Below, piece by piece: positions 16,259 through 22,466 of a stretch of 27,768 nt of DNA. Location: positions 1-27,768 of the IMG/VR virus record IMGVR_UViG_3300043446_000892, one strand, 5' to 3'. Within the stretch, counting starts at the first letter, position 1; each line of letters opens with the position of its first letter. Below the pieces are notes generated by a model. It made no database searches, was not told the origin of the DNA, and saw nothing but the letters and a program-made list of their open reading frames with translations. The DNA comes from a virus. The position numbers were made by a program, and so were the translations under genes.

Positions 16259-16515
16259 ATTGGGGCGAAATCCTCAAGATGGTTGTGCCGATCTTGGTCA
16301 TCAGCATCGGCTGGCTGCTTGGGCAAGTCTCATCGTTCAGCAACCGCCTCATCAGCATTGAATCCAAAATGCCCGCGTTGATTACCTCGGAAGGCGTACC
16401 GACCGATAGCCCGTTGTCGGCTGAAAAACGCCAGCGGCTCAAGGAAGAAATTCAGCGCGAGATCAACGACCTTAACGTGCGCGTGACGCTGCTAGAGGAG
16501 CGCGGTAAGCGATGA
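16255..16515 (+). CDS. second small single-TM coiled-coil protein (lysis-region)
   Basis: This encodes 86 residues. An N-terminal hydrophobic segment (ILKMVVPILVISIGWLLGQV, about 6-25) is followed by a short linker and a charged helical C-terminus (SAEKRQRLKEEIQREINDLN then VRVTLLEERGKR). It is coupled at both ends by ATGA. The shared architecture with the previous gene suggests an old duplication or a hetero-oligomer. It precedes a holin-like gene and is therefore likely part of lysis timing. Confidence 0.75.
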   Translation: MNWGEILKMVVPILVISIGWLLGQVSSFSNRLISIESKMPALITSEGVPTDSPLSAEKRQRLKEEIQREINDLNVRVTLLEERGKR

Positions 16516-17039
16516 TGCCGCTAATCCAAGGGCTATTGAGCAACGGCTTGAGCCTTGTTGCCAACGCTGTCATGGCAAAAGGCCAGCAGTTTGTAGAGGA
16601 CAAATTAGGCGTGAAACTCGCGCCCGATATGCCGCCCGAACAGGTAGCGCAACTCAAAATCAAGGAAATGGAGCATGAAGAAGAACTCATGCGCTTGCGC
16701 CTTGAGGACAACAAGTTAGGCCTTGAAGAACTTGCCATACGGGTCAAAGACGTAGGGGCTGCAAGGGAACGCGAGGTGCAAATTGCCACGAGCAAGGACG
16801 CTCCCCTTCTCAATAAAATTGTGACCCCGCTACTTGCGCTTGGGCTGTTGTTCATTACGTTTACGCTGTTTGGCATTGTGATGTTCCAAGATGCCCCGGT
16901 GGACTCTAGCCGCAAAGACATCTTGATTTACATATTAGGTGTGCTGTCGGCCATCAGCACCCAGATCGTCAGTTACTACTTTGGCTCGTCGCAGGGCAGC
17001 AAGGACAAATCCGAACAACTGCGTGAGGCTATCAAGTGA
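16512..17039 (+). CDS. holin-like protein (GTA_holin_3TM type)
   Basis: This encodes 175 residues. There is a weakly hydrophobic N-terminus (PLIQGLLSNGLSLVANAVMA), a charged amphipathic helix (about 45-85), then two strong membrane segments (about 104-126 and 137-158). The end, VSYYFGSSQGSKDKSEQLRE, is characteristic of the phage 3TM-type holin family. The product would form membrane lesions to release the endolysin encoded next. It is coupled upstream by ATGA and downstream by GTGA. Confidence 0.8.
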   Translation: MMPLIQGLLSNGLSLVANAVMAKGQQFVEDKLGVKLAPDMPPEQVAQLKIKEMEHEEELMRLRLEDNKLGLEELAIRVKDVGAAREREVQIATSKDAPLLNKIVTPLLALGLLFITFTLFGIVMFQDAPVDSSRKDILIYILGVLSAISTQIVSYYFGSSQGSKDKSEQLREAIK

Positions 17040-17401
17040 GCCTCGTCAACGAACAAGCGGCGTTCCTGCTGGACGTGTGCAAACTCGTAGAGGAAGCCAC
17101 GCGGCAGGGCTTTACGGTGACGGCAGGGGAGATGTACCGCACTCCCGAACAACAAAGCGTTTACGTCAAGACAGGCCGCTCCAAGACGATGAACTCGCTG
17201 CACCTCACGCGCCGTGCCGTTGACCTTAACTTTTTCCGCGACGGCAAACTGGTTTACTCCAAGGACGCTATCGCACCGCTTGGGGCATTTTGGGAATCGT
17301 TGCACCCGCTGAACAGTTGGGGCGGCAACGGGGTCAAGTTGTTTGATTTGCCGCATTTCAGCAGAGGCGACGGCAAACCGGAGTGGCGCAGGGTGTCGTG
17401 A
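17036..17401 (+). CDS. M15-type peptidase endolysin
   Basis: This encodes 121 residues from a GTG start that overlaps the holin stop. Zinc ligands are visible as H56 and D63 in SLHLTRRAVDLNF and H107 in FDLPHFSR, after the WGGNG motif. This is the layout of the VanY / L-alanyl-D-glutamate peptidase group used as phage endolysins such as T5 Lys. It should cut peptidoglycan cross-linking peptides. There is no signal peptide, in line with holin-dependent export. The length is close to a minimal single-domain enzyme. Confidence 0.87.
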   Translation: MSLVNEQAAFLLDVCKLVEEATRQGFTVTAGEMYRTPEQQSVYVKTGRSKTMNSLHLTRRAVDLNFFRDGKLVYSKDAIAPLGAFWESLHPLNSWGGNGVKLFDLPHFSRGDGKPEWRRVS

Positions 17402-17592
17402 AACGCGAGCAGGAAGATGAACTGGCGTGGTCGCAGCCCGATTTATGCCAAAAGTGCGTATGGTTTTGCCCGTGGAACTCACAGGGCTACGGGTGCAGTC
17501 ACCCGACCCAACAACGGTTGCTCAAGGGTGAAGTACTGTGTGGTGGCAACCACCACAAAGCCTCGGCCCCGTGGCATTTACGACAGGGCTAG
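17398..17592 (+). CDS. small Cys-rich protein after the endolysin
   Basis: This encodes 64 residues from a GTG at 17398 that overlaps the endolysin stop (GTGA); a longer form from 17383 is possible. Five cysteines occur in CQKCVWFCPWNSQGYGCSHP and VLCGGNHH, which looks like a small metal-binding or disulfide-bonded fold. No known lysis protein is recognised. Its 3' end overlaps the converging minus-strand gene by 15 bases, so the two operons meet tail to tail without a spacer. Confidence 0.65.
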   Translation: MKREQEDELAWSQPDLCQKCVWFCPWNSQGYGCSHPTQQRLLKGEVLCGGNHHKASAPWHLRQG

Positions 17593-17775
17593 GCGGGTCA
17601 TCTCGGCCAGCACCCAATCGGCCTCATCGTCCAACCCGCGCCCACGCATCCGTGCGAGGACTTCATGCAAATTGAGCGGTTTGATCTGCCCGTAAGCCCA
17701 CGGCGCGGCGGCTAATTCGGCCTCAAACGCCTCGCCCTCGGCGGTATATAGGGGGTCATCCTGCAAACGGCCCAT
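17578..17775 (-). CDS. small protein at the end of the leftward operon
   Basis: This encodes 65 residues from the ATG at 17775 (MGRLQDDPLYTAEGEAFEAE onward, ending EMTRLALS), with GAG about 9 bases upstream. A TTG at 17826 would add 17 residues, but it has no ribosome site and overlaps the 40-codon gene upstream. It is acidic and helical (EAFEAELAAAP, VLARMRGRGLDDEADWVLAE). No family is recognised. The case for coding is moderate: it continues the leftward gene series and has amino-acid composition like its neighbours. Confidence 0.55.
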   Translation of the reverse strand: MGRLQDDPLYTAEGEAFEAELAAAPWAYGQIKPLNLHEVLARMRGRGLDDEADWVLAEMTRLALS

Positions 17776-17791
17776 ATCGCGTCTCGTGCGG

Positions 17792-17914
17792 TTATAGGTA
17801 ATCCGTACCCCATCTGCGACAAGCAATGTTTGGCGTGGGTACGTGTCGCCAATCCTCGTCTAGTTTATGCGCCCGCGCATAAAACCAAGTGAAAATCGCT
17901 GCGATGACGTTCAT
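17792..17914 (-). CDS. 40-residue small protein coupled to the kinase-adenylyltransferase gene
   Basis: An ATG at 17914 overlaps the TGA of the upstream gene (ATGA) and opens a 40-codon frame to TAA at 17792. The product starts MNVIAAIFTWFYARAHKLDE and ends RRWGTDYL. The N-terminus is hydrophobic (about 3-13), followed by a polar tail; it could be a membrane-anchored peptide. The coupled start argues for translation. No homologue is recognised. Confidence 0.55.
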   Translation of the reverse strand: MNVIAAIFTWFYARAHKLDEDWRHVPTPNIACRRWGTDYL

Positions 17915-18702
17915 CGGTCTGCCTCCTTCCACGTTGCCCGTATCTTGGTGGCTGAAATTGCCTCTATTTCCTCGGGCAAGTCAATCTTACTCATCGTCCA
18001 GCCCACATCACGCCCGTACACCACATCCACAATGTTCGGCAACACTTCAATCGTGAACGTGCCAAGATAAGCGGCAAGTTCGCGTTTGATGCGATACGCC
18101 ACCTCCTCGGGGTTTAGCGGGTTTTTGTCATCGGGCGGCATACAACGGATCACGATGCACACTTGCCCGTGCTTGGCTAACGCCGCCTCAAACAAGGCCT
18201 TGTGACCCGCGTGGAACGGCTGGAATCGCCCGATCATCATGGCCGTTGGCTTACGGTCATCAATAGAGGCAAGGTTGTACGACAATTCACCGATGATGCC
18301 GTCTACGTCGGTGGTGTCCTCAATAATGTTTTCCACGTACTCGTTCTTAAAATCGGGGGCTTCAAACATCGCAGTCGTGTCGGGGAAATCACGCACCGGG
18401 GTACGGTTTGCCCAAACCAAAATGTCGGGATTGATGATGCGCCGCAATTCACGCAGCGGGCAAACAAAATCCAGTACCACGTGTTTGCCTTGTTTGAGCA
18501 AGCCGTTGGCGTATTCGCGCATCCGATGCGCTTGGCGCGTGCGTCCTTCTGGCGTGAAATCCCAGTCGTTGTGCAACTGGCGTATGTCATCGCCGTTGAC
18601 GTGCGCGATCCGGTCGCCCAACGCTTGTTTTAATTTAGTTGCAAAATACGTTTTACCGGAGCCGGGCAAACCATAAACAAGAATAATTTGAGGGATCATC
18701 AT
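17911..18702 (-). CDS. APS kinase-like / NMN adenylyltransferase-like fusion protein
   Basis: This encodes 263 residues. Residues 11-18 (GLPGSGKT) are a P-loop. VNGDDIRQLHNDWDFTPEGR (35-54), QAHRMREYA and VVLDFVCPLRELRR (76-89) then match the order of motifs in APS kinase (CysC), including the DGD-x-x-R-type acceptor loop. Residues 154-263 are a second domain with GRFQPFHAGH (158-167, HxGH type) and ISATKIR (249-255), the signatures of NMNAT-type adenylyltransferases rather than canonical ATP sulfurylase. Possible roles are PAPS synthesis or nucleotide cofactor salvage (a swapped-order NadR-like enzyme). It follows an AT-rich unknown gene after 10 bases and has a weak ribosome site. Confidence 0.82.
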   Translation of the reverse strand: MMIPQIILVYGLPGSGKTYFATKLKQALGDRIAHVNGDDIRQLHNDWDFTPEGRTRQAHRMREYANGLLKQGKHVVLDFVCPLRELRRIINPDILVWANRTPVRDFPDTTAMFEAPDFKNEYVENIIEDTTDVDGIIGELSYNLASIDDRKPTAMMIGRFQPFHAGHKALFEAALAKHGQVCIVIRCMPPDDKNPLNPEEVAYRIKRELAAYLGTFTIEVLPNIVDVVYGRDVGWTMSKIDLPEEIEAISATKIRATWKEADR

Positions 18703-18712
18703 TGATAATTAC

Positions 18713-19432
18713 TCAACTCGGAAAGTGCTTGGTTAATTTATGGAAATAAGACATGGTAAATTTGTTGTGCGAATTCGCGTTGTAAATGTTTTTAAATTCT
18801 TGTTCGCTGACAACATGGATTTTCGGAACAACCGTTTTTTCAGATAGCGGAAGGATATGCAATAACGGCGTGCCTATCTCAACAAACATGGTGTACGGGT
18901 CTTTTTTAAGGTTAGCGAACATATTGATGTTGACTGCCGGTTGGTGTTTGAAATTAACAATCCCCGGCAAAATCGTAATGTCTGGAAATAACCGTGCAGT
19001 TGTCCACGTACAAGCAGAAAGTAAAAAATTAACGCCTGTTTTTTCTTTTACAAACCAAGGCGCAACAAACTTCAAATGCACTTTGTCGGGGTAACTATTG
19101 CCATGTTCCGCAGAAGCATGACTGCTAATTAAATGTCCTTCACCAGCAAATTGATACCGATAATTTTGTTCACTAATTTCAAGTTGTAAATCAGACCACA
19201 TCGGCAACATAACGCCGTGTTTATAAAGTTCCATAAAACCCGCGCAGCCGCGCATGGTTGTGGTTTGATATTCCATGCCCGTCGCGTTGTTCGTAACAGG
19301 CCGAGATGATTCTAGATTTTTCCACCATGCAGGAACAAAATGCGATGCTTTTTTTATTGGCGTGTCTTGAGCAACGCTCCCTTTGTCGGTAAAACAATCC
19401 AAGTAAATTTTATTTCGTTTGAACCAAAACAT
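18713..19432 (-). CDS. AT-rich accessory gene of unknown function
   Basis: This encodes 239 residues. The ATG directly follows the previous stop (TAA then ATG), with AAGGA about 9 bases upstream. The N-terminal phrase ASHFVPAWWKNLE and the segment TMRGCAGFMELYKHGVMLPM resemble a family of unknown function that I recall from large aquatic phages. Base composition is clearly more AT-rich than the neighbouring recombination genes, suggesting recent transfer. No catalytic motif is certain; the repeated aromatic/His-rich beta stretches could suggest a jelly-roll-like fold, but that is a guess. Confidence 0.78.
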   Translation of the reverse strand: MFWFKRNKIYLDCFTDKGSVAQDTPIKKASHFVPAWWKNLESSRPVTNNATGMEYQTTTMRGCAGFMELYKHGVMLPMWSDLQLEISEQNYRYQFAGEGHLISSHASAEHGNSYPDKVHLKFVAPWFVKEKTGVNFLLSACTWTTARLFPDITILPGIVNFKHQPAVNINMFANLKKDPYTMFVEIGTPLLHILPLSEKTVVPKIHVVSEQEFKNIYNANSHNKFTMSYFHKLTKHFPS

Positions 19433-19747
19433 TTACAACAATCCTTCTTTGGACAATTCATTGATCGTTCGCGCCATGCCCTCAAGGTGCGCTAATTTGA
19501 CGTAATCGCGCTCCAAGTCGGTGTGGGTGCGCCGATCTATTGCATCGTGGCACGCGCTGCAAGCCCATGCTGCGATGAGGTCGGGTGACTTGATGCCCAT
19601 CCCGCTGATCCCCGGCAGTCGGACGTGCGCCAAAACGGTCGTATCGGTTCGGTGGTTGCAGATGTTCGGCAAGCGCACCATGCACGGGCGATCTTGGGCG
19701 CATTTACGCAAGAACGTCATTTGCGTAATGCCGCGTGATTTACTCAT
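19433..19747 (-). CDS. YbcO-like (DUF1364) HNH-type nuclease
   Basis: This encodes 104 residues from the ATG at 19747, chosen for AGAGG 8 bases upstream and an 8-base overlap with the NinB-like gene. The core CMVRLPNICNHRTDTTVLAH, GMGIKSPDLIAAWACSACHD and IDRRT matches the YbcO / DUF1364 family of lambdoid phages and prophages, with Cys and His zinc ligands (C-x-x-C-H) of an HNH-like fold. The role is a recombination-associated nuclease. It is placed after NinB, as in lambdoid nin regions. Confidence 0.87.
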   Translation of the reverse strand: MSKSRGITQMTFLRKCAQDRPCMVRLPNICNHRTDTTVLAHVRLPGISGMGIKSPDLIAAWACSACHDAIDRRTHTDLERDYVKLAHLEGMARTINELSKEGLL

Positions 19748-20150
19748 ATCGTGCCTCTGGGTCTGGTATGTCAATGCCTAATTCAGCGCACCGACGTTGG
19801 ATAAACTCTAGGAATTCGCTGAACTCGGCTGCGCTAAATTTACCCGTGCGGCGCAGCGGCTTGTGTTTGATGCGGCCCAATACTTCTACGGTTTCCGTGC
19901 CGCCGTATTCCATCAGCATCCATTCGTGTAAATCGTTTTTATCAAACCCTTGCAGAATGTCGCCGCCTTGCTCAAACACGGTGGGATAAACCACGCCAAA
20001 CAAATAGGCCAACTGCTGATTTGTGCGCGGTTTCTTAAATGGCTCAAGTATCAGTTGCCATGTCACCGACGTATCAAGGCTTTTTAGCATCATGCGTAAT
20101 GACCGTTCCATCGCCTCTGGCGGCGTGTTCGGTGGAAAAATGCGCTTCAC
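19740..20150 (-). CDS. ninB: NinB-like recombination protein
   Basis: This encodes 136 residues from a GTG at 20150 with GAGGAG 6 bases upstream; the start overlaps the previous stop (GTGA). Features are RTNQQLAYLFGVVYPTVFEQ (NinB-type 'few differences, many residues aligned' helix), the central KNDLHEWMLMEYGG, and KPLRRTGKFSAAEFSEFLEF followed by a Gly-Ile-Asp-Ile-Pro end. NinB (lambda Orf) is a DNA-binding recombination mediator that loads annealing protein. The presence of ERF and YbcO in the same operon supports the call. Confidence 0.75.
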   Translation of the reverse strand: MKRIFPPNTPPEAMERSLRMMLKSLDTSVTWQLILEPFKKPRTNQQLAYLFGVVYPTVFEQGGDILQGFDKNDLHEWMLMEYGGTETVEVLGRIKHKPLRRTGKFSAAEFSEFLEFIQRRCAELGIDIPDPEARYE

Positions 20151-20620
20151 AACCGCTCCTCAAAATCTATGTAACGCCAACCAAGGTACTCGGGCGTTAC
20201 CGCATAGGCATCGTAGTCGTAGCCCCGTGCGGGGTCTGCTTGGCGTTTAACAAACCAATCGGGAAACGTCACGCGCACGTCAATCAATCCGGCAACGGTC
20301 ATAGATTGGTTCACAAGGTAGTAGTAGTCTGGCCGTGGGTGCGCGGCATCAAATGAAGCCTTGGCACAGATCGTGACTTGCGGGAACGGCCATGCCTCAA
20401 ACTCAAAGTCGTGCCGCAGATGTTTAACCTCTATGCGTTTGCCGCTGGCGTATATGTCGCCCTTATCGGCGTACTCGGCACGGTCGGCAAAGTCTCTCGC
20501 CAACCGACGCTTTGGCAACGTCACGGTATGGCCTTGGTTTAGTAGGTGAGTCGCCACCACAATCTCTGCGGGGCGACTTGCCCTAAACCGTGCCTCAAAG
20601 TCAGAAGTTGATGTCATCAT
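20147..20620 (-). CDS. PD-(D/E)XK-type nuclease
   Basis: This encodes 157 residues from the ATG at 20620; a TTG at 20623 and an ATG at 20617 are alternatives. The catalytic core is D55 in KGDIYASGKRIEVKHL, with E64 and K66 forming E-V-K, and an upstream Glu in AEIVVATHLL (restriction-endonuclease-like fold). The rest is rich in Tyr and Asp. Placed between SSB-like and NinB-like genes, it probably processes DNA ends or junctions during recombination. It overlaps the SSB-like gene by 20 bases. Confidence 0.75.
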   Translation of the reverse strand: MMTSTSDFEARFRASRPAEIVVATHLLNQGHTVTLPKRRLARDFADRAEYADKGDIYASGKRIEVKHLRHDFEFEAWPFPQVTICAKASFDAAHPRPDYYYLVNQSMTVAGLIDVRVTFPDWFVKRQADPARGYDYDAYAVTPEYLGWRYIDFEERL

Positions 20621-20858
20621 CAACCCAGTTATCCTCGGTCAGCACCTTTTCCTGTTTAGGCTTTGGTGGCGCGGCTTTCTTGGCCTCAAACGACAGGCTC
20701 ATATATGACGAGCCATCTTTTTTACTTTTCTTAATCCAACCGCTAACGTTCAGATCAACGTTATCAATGACCGCTGTGCCACGGTAATCTGGGCGAGCCT
20801 CCACGCCCTTTTTGTCGTTGCGGAATAACACGCCGCGCATATTGTTGTCGTAAGCCAT
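20601..20858 (-). CDS. SSB-like small protein with acidic C-terminal tip
   Basis: This encodes 85 residues from the ATG at 20858 with AAGGAG 8 bases upstream. The sequence GVLFRNDKKGVEARPDYRGT, VDLNVSGWIKKSKKDG and SSYMSLSFEAK is typical of a DUF736-like small phage/prophage family. The end, NWVDDDINF, closely resembles the DDDIPF tip by which bacterial SSB recruits partners. It directly follows ERF, so a role in coating ssDNA or guiding annealing is reasonable, but no OB-fold signature is proven. Confidence 0.72.
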   Translation of the reverse strand: MAYDNNMRGVLFRNDKKGVEARPDYRGTAVIDNVDLNVSGWIKKSKKDGSSYMSLSFEAKKAAPPKPKQEKVLTEDNWVDDDINF

Positions 20859-21571
20859 CACTTGTTCTCCTTTCTTGCGATGTTGACGTAGGTTTTAACG
20901 GCATTTTTGTACTTGCTGCCGTATTTGGTTCCAAGCGCATCCCCGACTGCAATGTACAAATCGTGATTTGCGCTAATCTCTCTGTGAATTTCGTATACCG
21001 CCGATGCAATTTCTTTTTCCTCTACGTCCATTTCCATCGCGGCTTTAAATTGTTCTACGTACTTCTCCACCTCGGCGGGGTTGGCGTTCTTGCCCATGTC
21101 CCCGCGTGGGTCTAACTTCAGATCGGGCTTACGCGGTGCCGGAGCAGTCACCTCATGCGTTGTCGCATCGGCATCGTTATCGCCCTCGGTCGGGATGCAA
21201 AATGTCATAAATGCGGCATATTTGTACGCGGCACTCATGGCTTTGTTGCTGGACTTATCGCCCGAGTCCATTGCCTCGCCTACGGTGACAATCGTGTGCT
21301 TACTGCCATCCTCGGCAGCAACAAAATCAAACTCAACGGTCAAAGACGTATAAAACAAAATGCTGTTACGTCCTTGGCGTTCGGCTATTTGCCGATCCGT
21401 TACTCGGGGCAGGATGCACAGGCCGTGCTTTGCCAGCAGCGGCGAGAGCGTTTGGTAAACTTGGTCAATGCCTCGGAACGCATAACCCTGTGACGTGTTC
21501 TTGGAATCTTTGCTGATCCCAACCTTGCTTAACTCGGCGGTAACCGCCGCAATTTTTTCATAAACTTTCAT
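20858..21571 (-). CDS. erf: ERF-family ssDNA annealing protein
   Basis: This encodes 237 residues. The ERF core is clear: KVYEKIAAVTAELSKVGISK, YAFRGIDQVYQTLSPLLAKH, VGEAMDSGDKSSNKAMSAAY and KYAAFMTFCIPTEGDNDA. ERF proteins anneal complementary ssDNA for phage recombination and genome circularisation (P22 Erf as the model). A Pro/Lys linker (about 143-165) leads to a helical C-terminal domain. The ATG overlaps the stop of the 51-residue gene (ATGA), and the stop overlaps the SSB-like start (TGATG). Confidence 0.92.
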   Translation of the reverse strand: MKVYEKIAAVTAELSKVGISKDSKNTSQGYAFRGIDQVYQTLSPLLAKHGLCILPRVTDRQIAERQGRNSILFYTSLTVEFDFVAAEDGSKHTIVTVGEAMDSGDKSSNKAMSAAYKYAAFMTFCIPTEGDNDADATTHEVTAPAPRKPDLKLDPRGDMGKNANPAEVEKYVEQFKAAMEMDVEEKEIASAVYEIHREISANHDLYIAVGDALGTKYGSKYKNAVKTYVNIARKENK

Positions 21572-21723
21572 TGTAATTTTCCGTCCACGTTTTCTAGTTC
21601 CTTGTAAATTGCGATCAACGTTGCTAGCAACAGCGTTCGCACAAACTCGTAATGCTCCCGCTCGTTATCTTGCTGCTGCCACCAATCGTTCTCATCGCCC
21701 CAACTGAAATCATCGTCCCACAT
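21568..21723 (-). CDS. 51-residue small protein coupled to ERF
   Basis: An ATG at 21723 with GAGAGG about 9 bases upstream opens 51 codons ending in TGA that overlaps the ERF start (ATGA). The N-terminus is acidic and Trp-rich (MWDDDFSWGDENDWWQQQDN) and the C-terminal half is a helix (FVRTLLLATLIAIYKELENV). Good ribosome site plus coupling on both sides supports a real gene. Function is unknown; the acidic, aromatic start could mimic DNA or bind a host protein, which is a guess. Confidence 0.75.
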   Translation of the reverse strand: MWDDDFSWGDENDWWQQQDNEREHYEFVRTLLLATLIAIYKELENVDGKLQ

Positions 21724-21838
21724 ACGTTTTTACCTCTCGGTCGCAACCGTGGCCGTCACAGGGTTCTACCCAACAGCAGAACAGGTACAGCAGCACTAGG
21801 CCGATAATCTGCGGCAACACAGAACGTTTAGCGGTCAT
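21710..21838 (-). CDS. 42-residue membrane peptide
   Basis: An ATG at 21838 with AAGGA about 8 bases upstream opens 42 codons to TGA at 21710. The hydrophobic segment SVLPQIIGLVLLYLFCCWVE (6-25) is followed by a Cys-containing polar tail (CDGHGCDREVKTYVGR), so four Cys lie at or outside the membrane edge. It overlaps both neighbours (11 and 14 bases). It might be an exclusion or host-takeover peptide, as is common in early operons; that is an inference. Confidence 0.65.
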   Translation of the reverse strand: MTAKRSVLPQIIGLVLLYLFCCWVEPCDGHGCDREVKTYVGR

Positions 21839-22145
21839 TGGTTTGATCCTTGTAGTAATCGTCTGCGTCCCAATCGCGTTCCTGCAAACTGATTTCGCGG
21901 TAGACCTGCTCCTCAATTTGCTCAATCACAGAGTTTGGGAGCCAATCAGCGGTGAACGAGATTTCGGGTTTCATGTCCTGCCACGGCGTAGCGTTGGCCG
22001 TTTTCTTGAGATCGGCAAAGGGACGGTAGATGGTGTCTAGCGTGACGTGGAGAATGTCCACCGCTTGCGGGTCGGTATCGTCTACTTCAACCGTGGCTTG
22101 AAACTTGTTATCAAGATACTCAATTTCAACTTCGTAGTTCGTCAT
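21828..22145 (-). CDS. early operon protein of unknown function
   Basis: This encodes 105 residues. An AGGAG site (in ACACAGGAGTCAA) lies 10 bases before the ATG. The product is acidic with alternating beta pattern at the start (YEVEIEYLDNKFQATVEVDD) and a Glu/Asp-rich helical end (EQIEEQVYREISLQERDWDA). No family is recognised. Similar small proteins with mixed beta-sheet and acidic helix are frequent just ahead of ERF genes. Confidence 0.72.
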   Translation of the reverse strand: MTNYEVEIEYLDNKFQATVEVDDTDPQAVDILHVTLDTIYRPFADLKKTANATPWQDMKPEISFTADWLPNSVIEQIEEQVYREISLQERDWDADDYYKDQTNDR

Positions 22146-22171
22146 CTCTATTGACTCCTGTGTGATGCGTA

Positions 22172-22360
22172 TTAGGTAAAGTCGTAGCCGTGCGCTTCAG
22201 ACCACGCATGGAAGCGACGGTCGTATGCGGCCTCAAGGCGACCGGCAGACCAGCCGGTGATGTGCGCGACATGGGCAATAACCCATTTCCACGGACGGTT
22301 GCGGCGGTATCCGTCAATCATGTTGACGGCTTCGGTAAGTGAGCAGCGCGGGGTGGTCAT
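22172..22360 (-). CDS. first gene of the leftward early operon, unknown function
   Basis: This encodes 62 residues from the ATG at 22360, chosen because ACACAGGAGTCAA stands just upstream; a longer frame from 22408 would start inside the promoter. It is basic and Trp/His-rich, with helices ITGWSAGRLEAAYDRRFHAW. No motif is certain. As the first leftward early gene it could modify host functions or regulate the operon. Confidence 0.68.
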   Translation of the reverse strand: MTTPRCSLTEAVNMIDGYRRNRPWKWVIAHVAHITGWSAGRLEAAYDRRFHAWSEAHGYDFT

Positions 22361-22398
22361 ATCTGTTGACTCCTGTGTTGTGTCTATCAACGGGTGTA

Positions 22399-22426
22399 AC
22401 TTTAGCATCCTAAATATCTATGTCAA
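22399..22426 (-). promoter_or_regulatory. candidate leftward early promoter
   Basis: On the minus strand a perfect -35 TTGACA (22426-22421) is followed by 16 bases and TAAAGT (22404-22399) as -10. It lies 39 bases before the first leftward start codon and would drive the recombination operon. The fit is by eye; only 4 of 6 bases match in the -10. Confidence 0.6.
22401..22414. promoter_or_regulatory. candidate operator palindrome in the leftward promoter
   Basis: TTTAG-CATC-CTAAA is a perfect 5+5 inverted repeat overlapping the leftward -10. The half-site with one extra base, CTAAAT, recurs at 22455-22460 in the opposing promoter, so both could be targets of the Cro-like repressor encoded at 22467. 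Confidence 0.4.
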
Positions 22427-22431
22427 CCCCC

Positions 22432-22460
22432 TTGGCGAAAAAAAGTTTATATGGCTAAAT
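22432..22460 (+). promoter_or_regulatory. candidate rightward promoter of the repressor gene
   Basis: TTGGCG (22432-22437), a 17-base spacer and CTAAAT (22455-22460) with an upstream TG (22452-22453) fit an extended -10 promoter. The expected start of transcription falls on or next to the ATG at 22467, which lacks a ribosome site. Confidence 0.45.
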
Positions 22461-22466
22461 GCCGTT

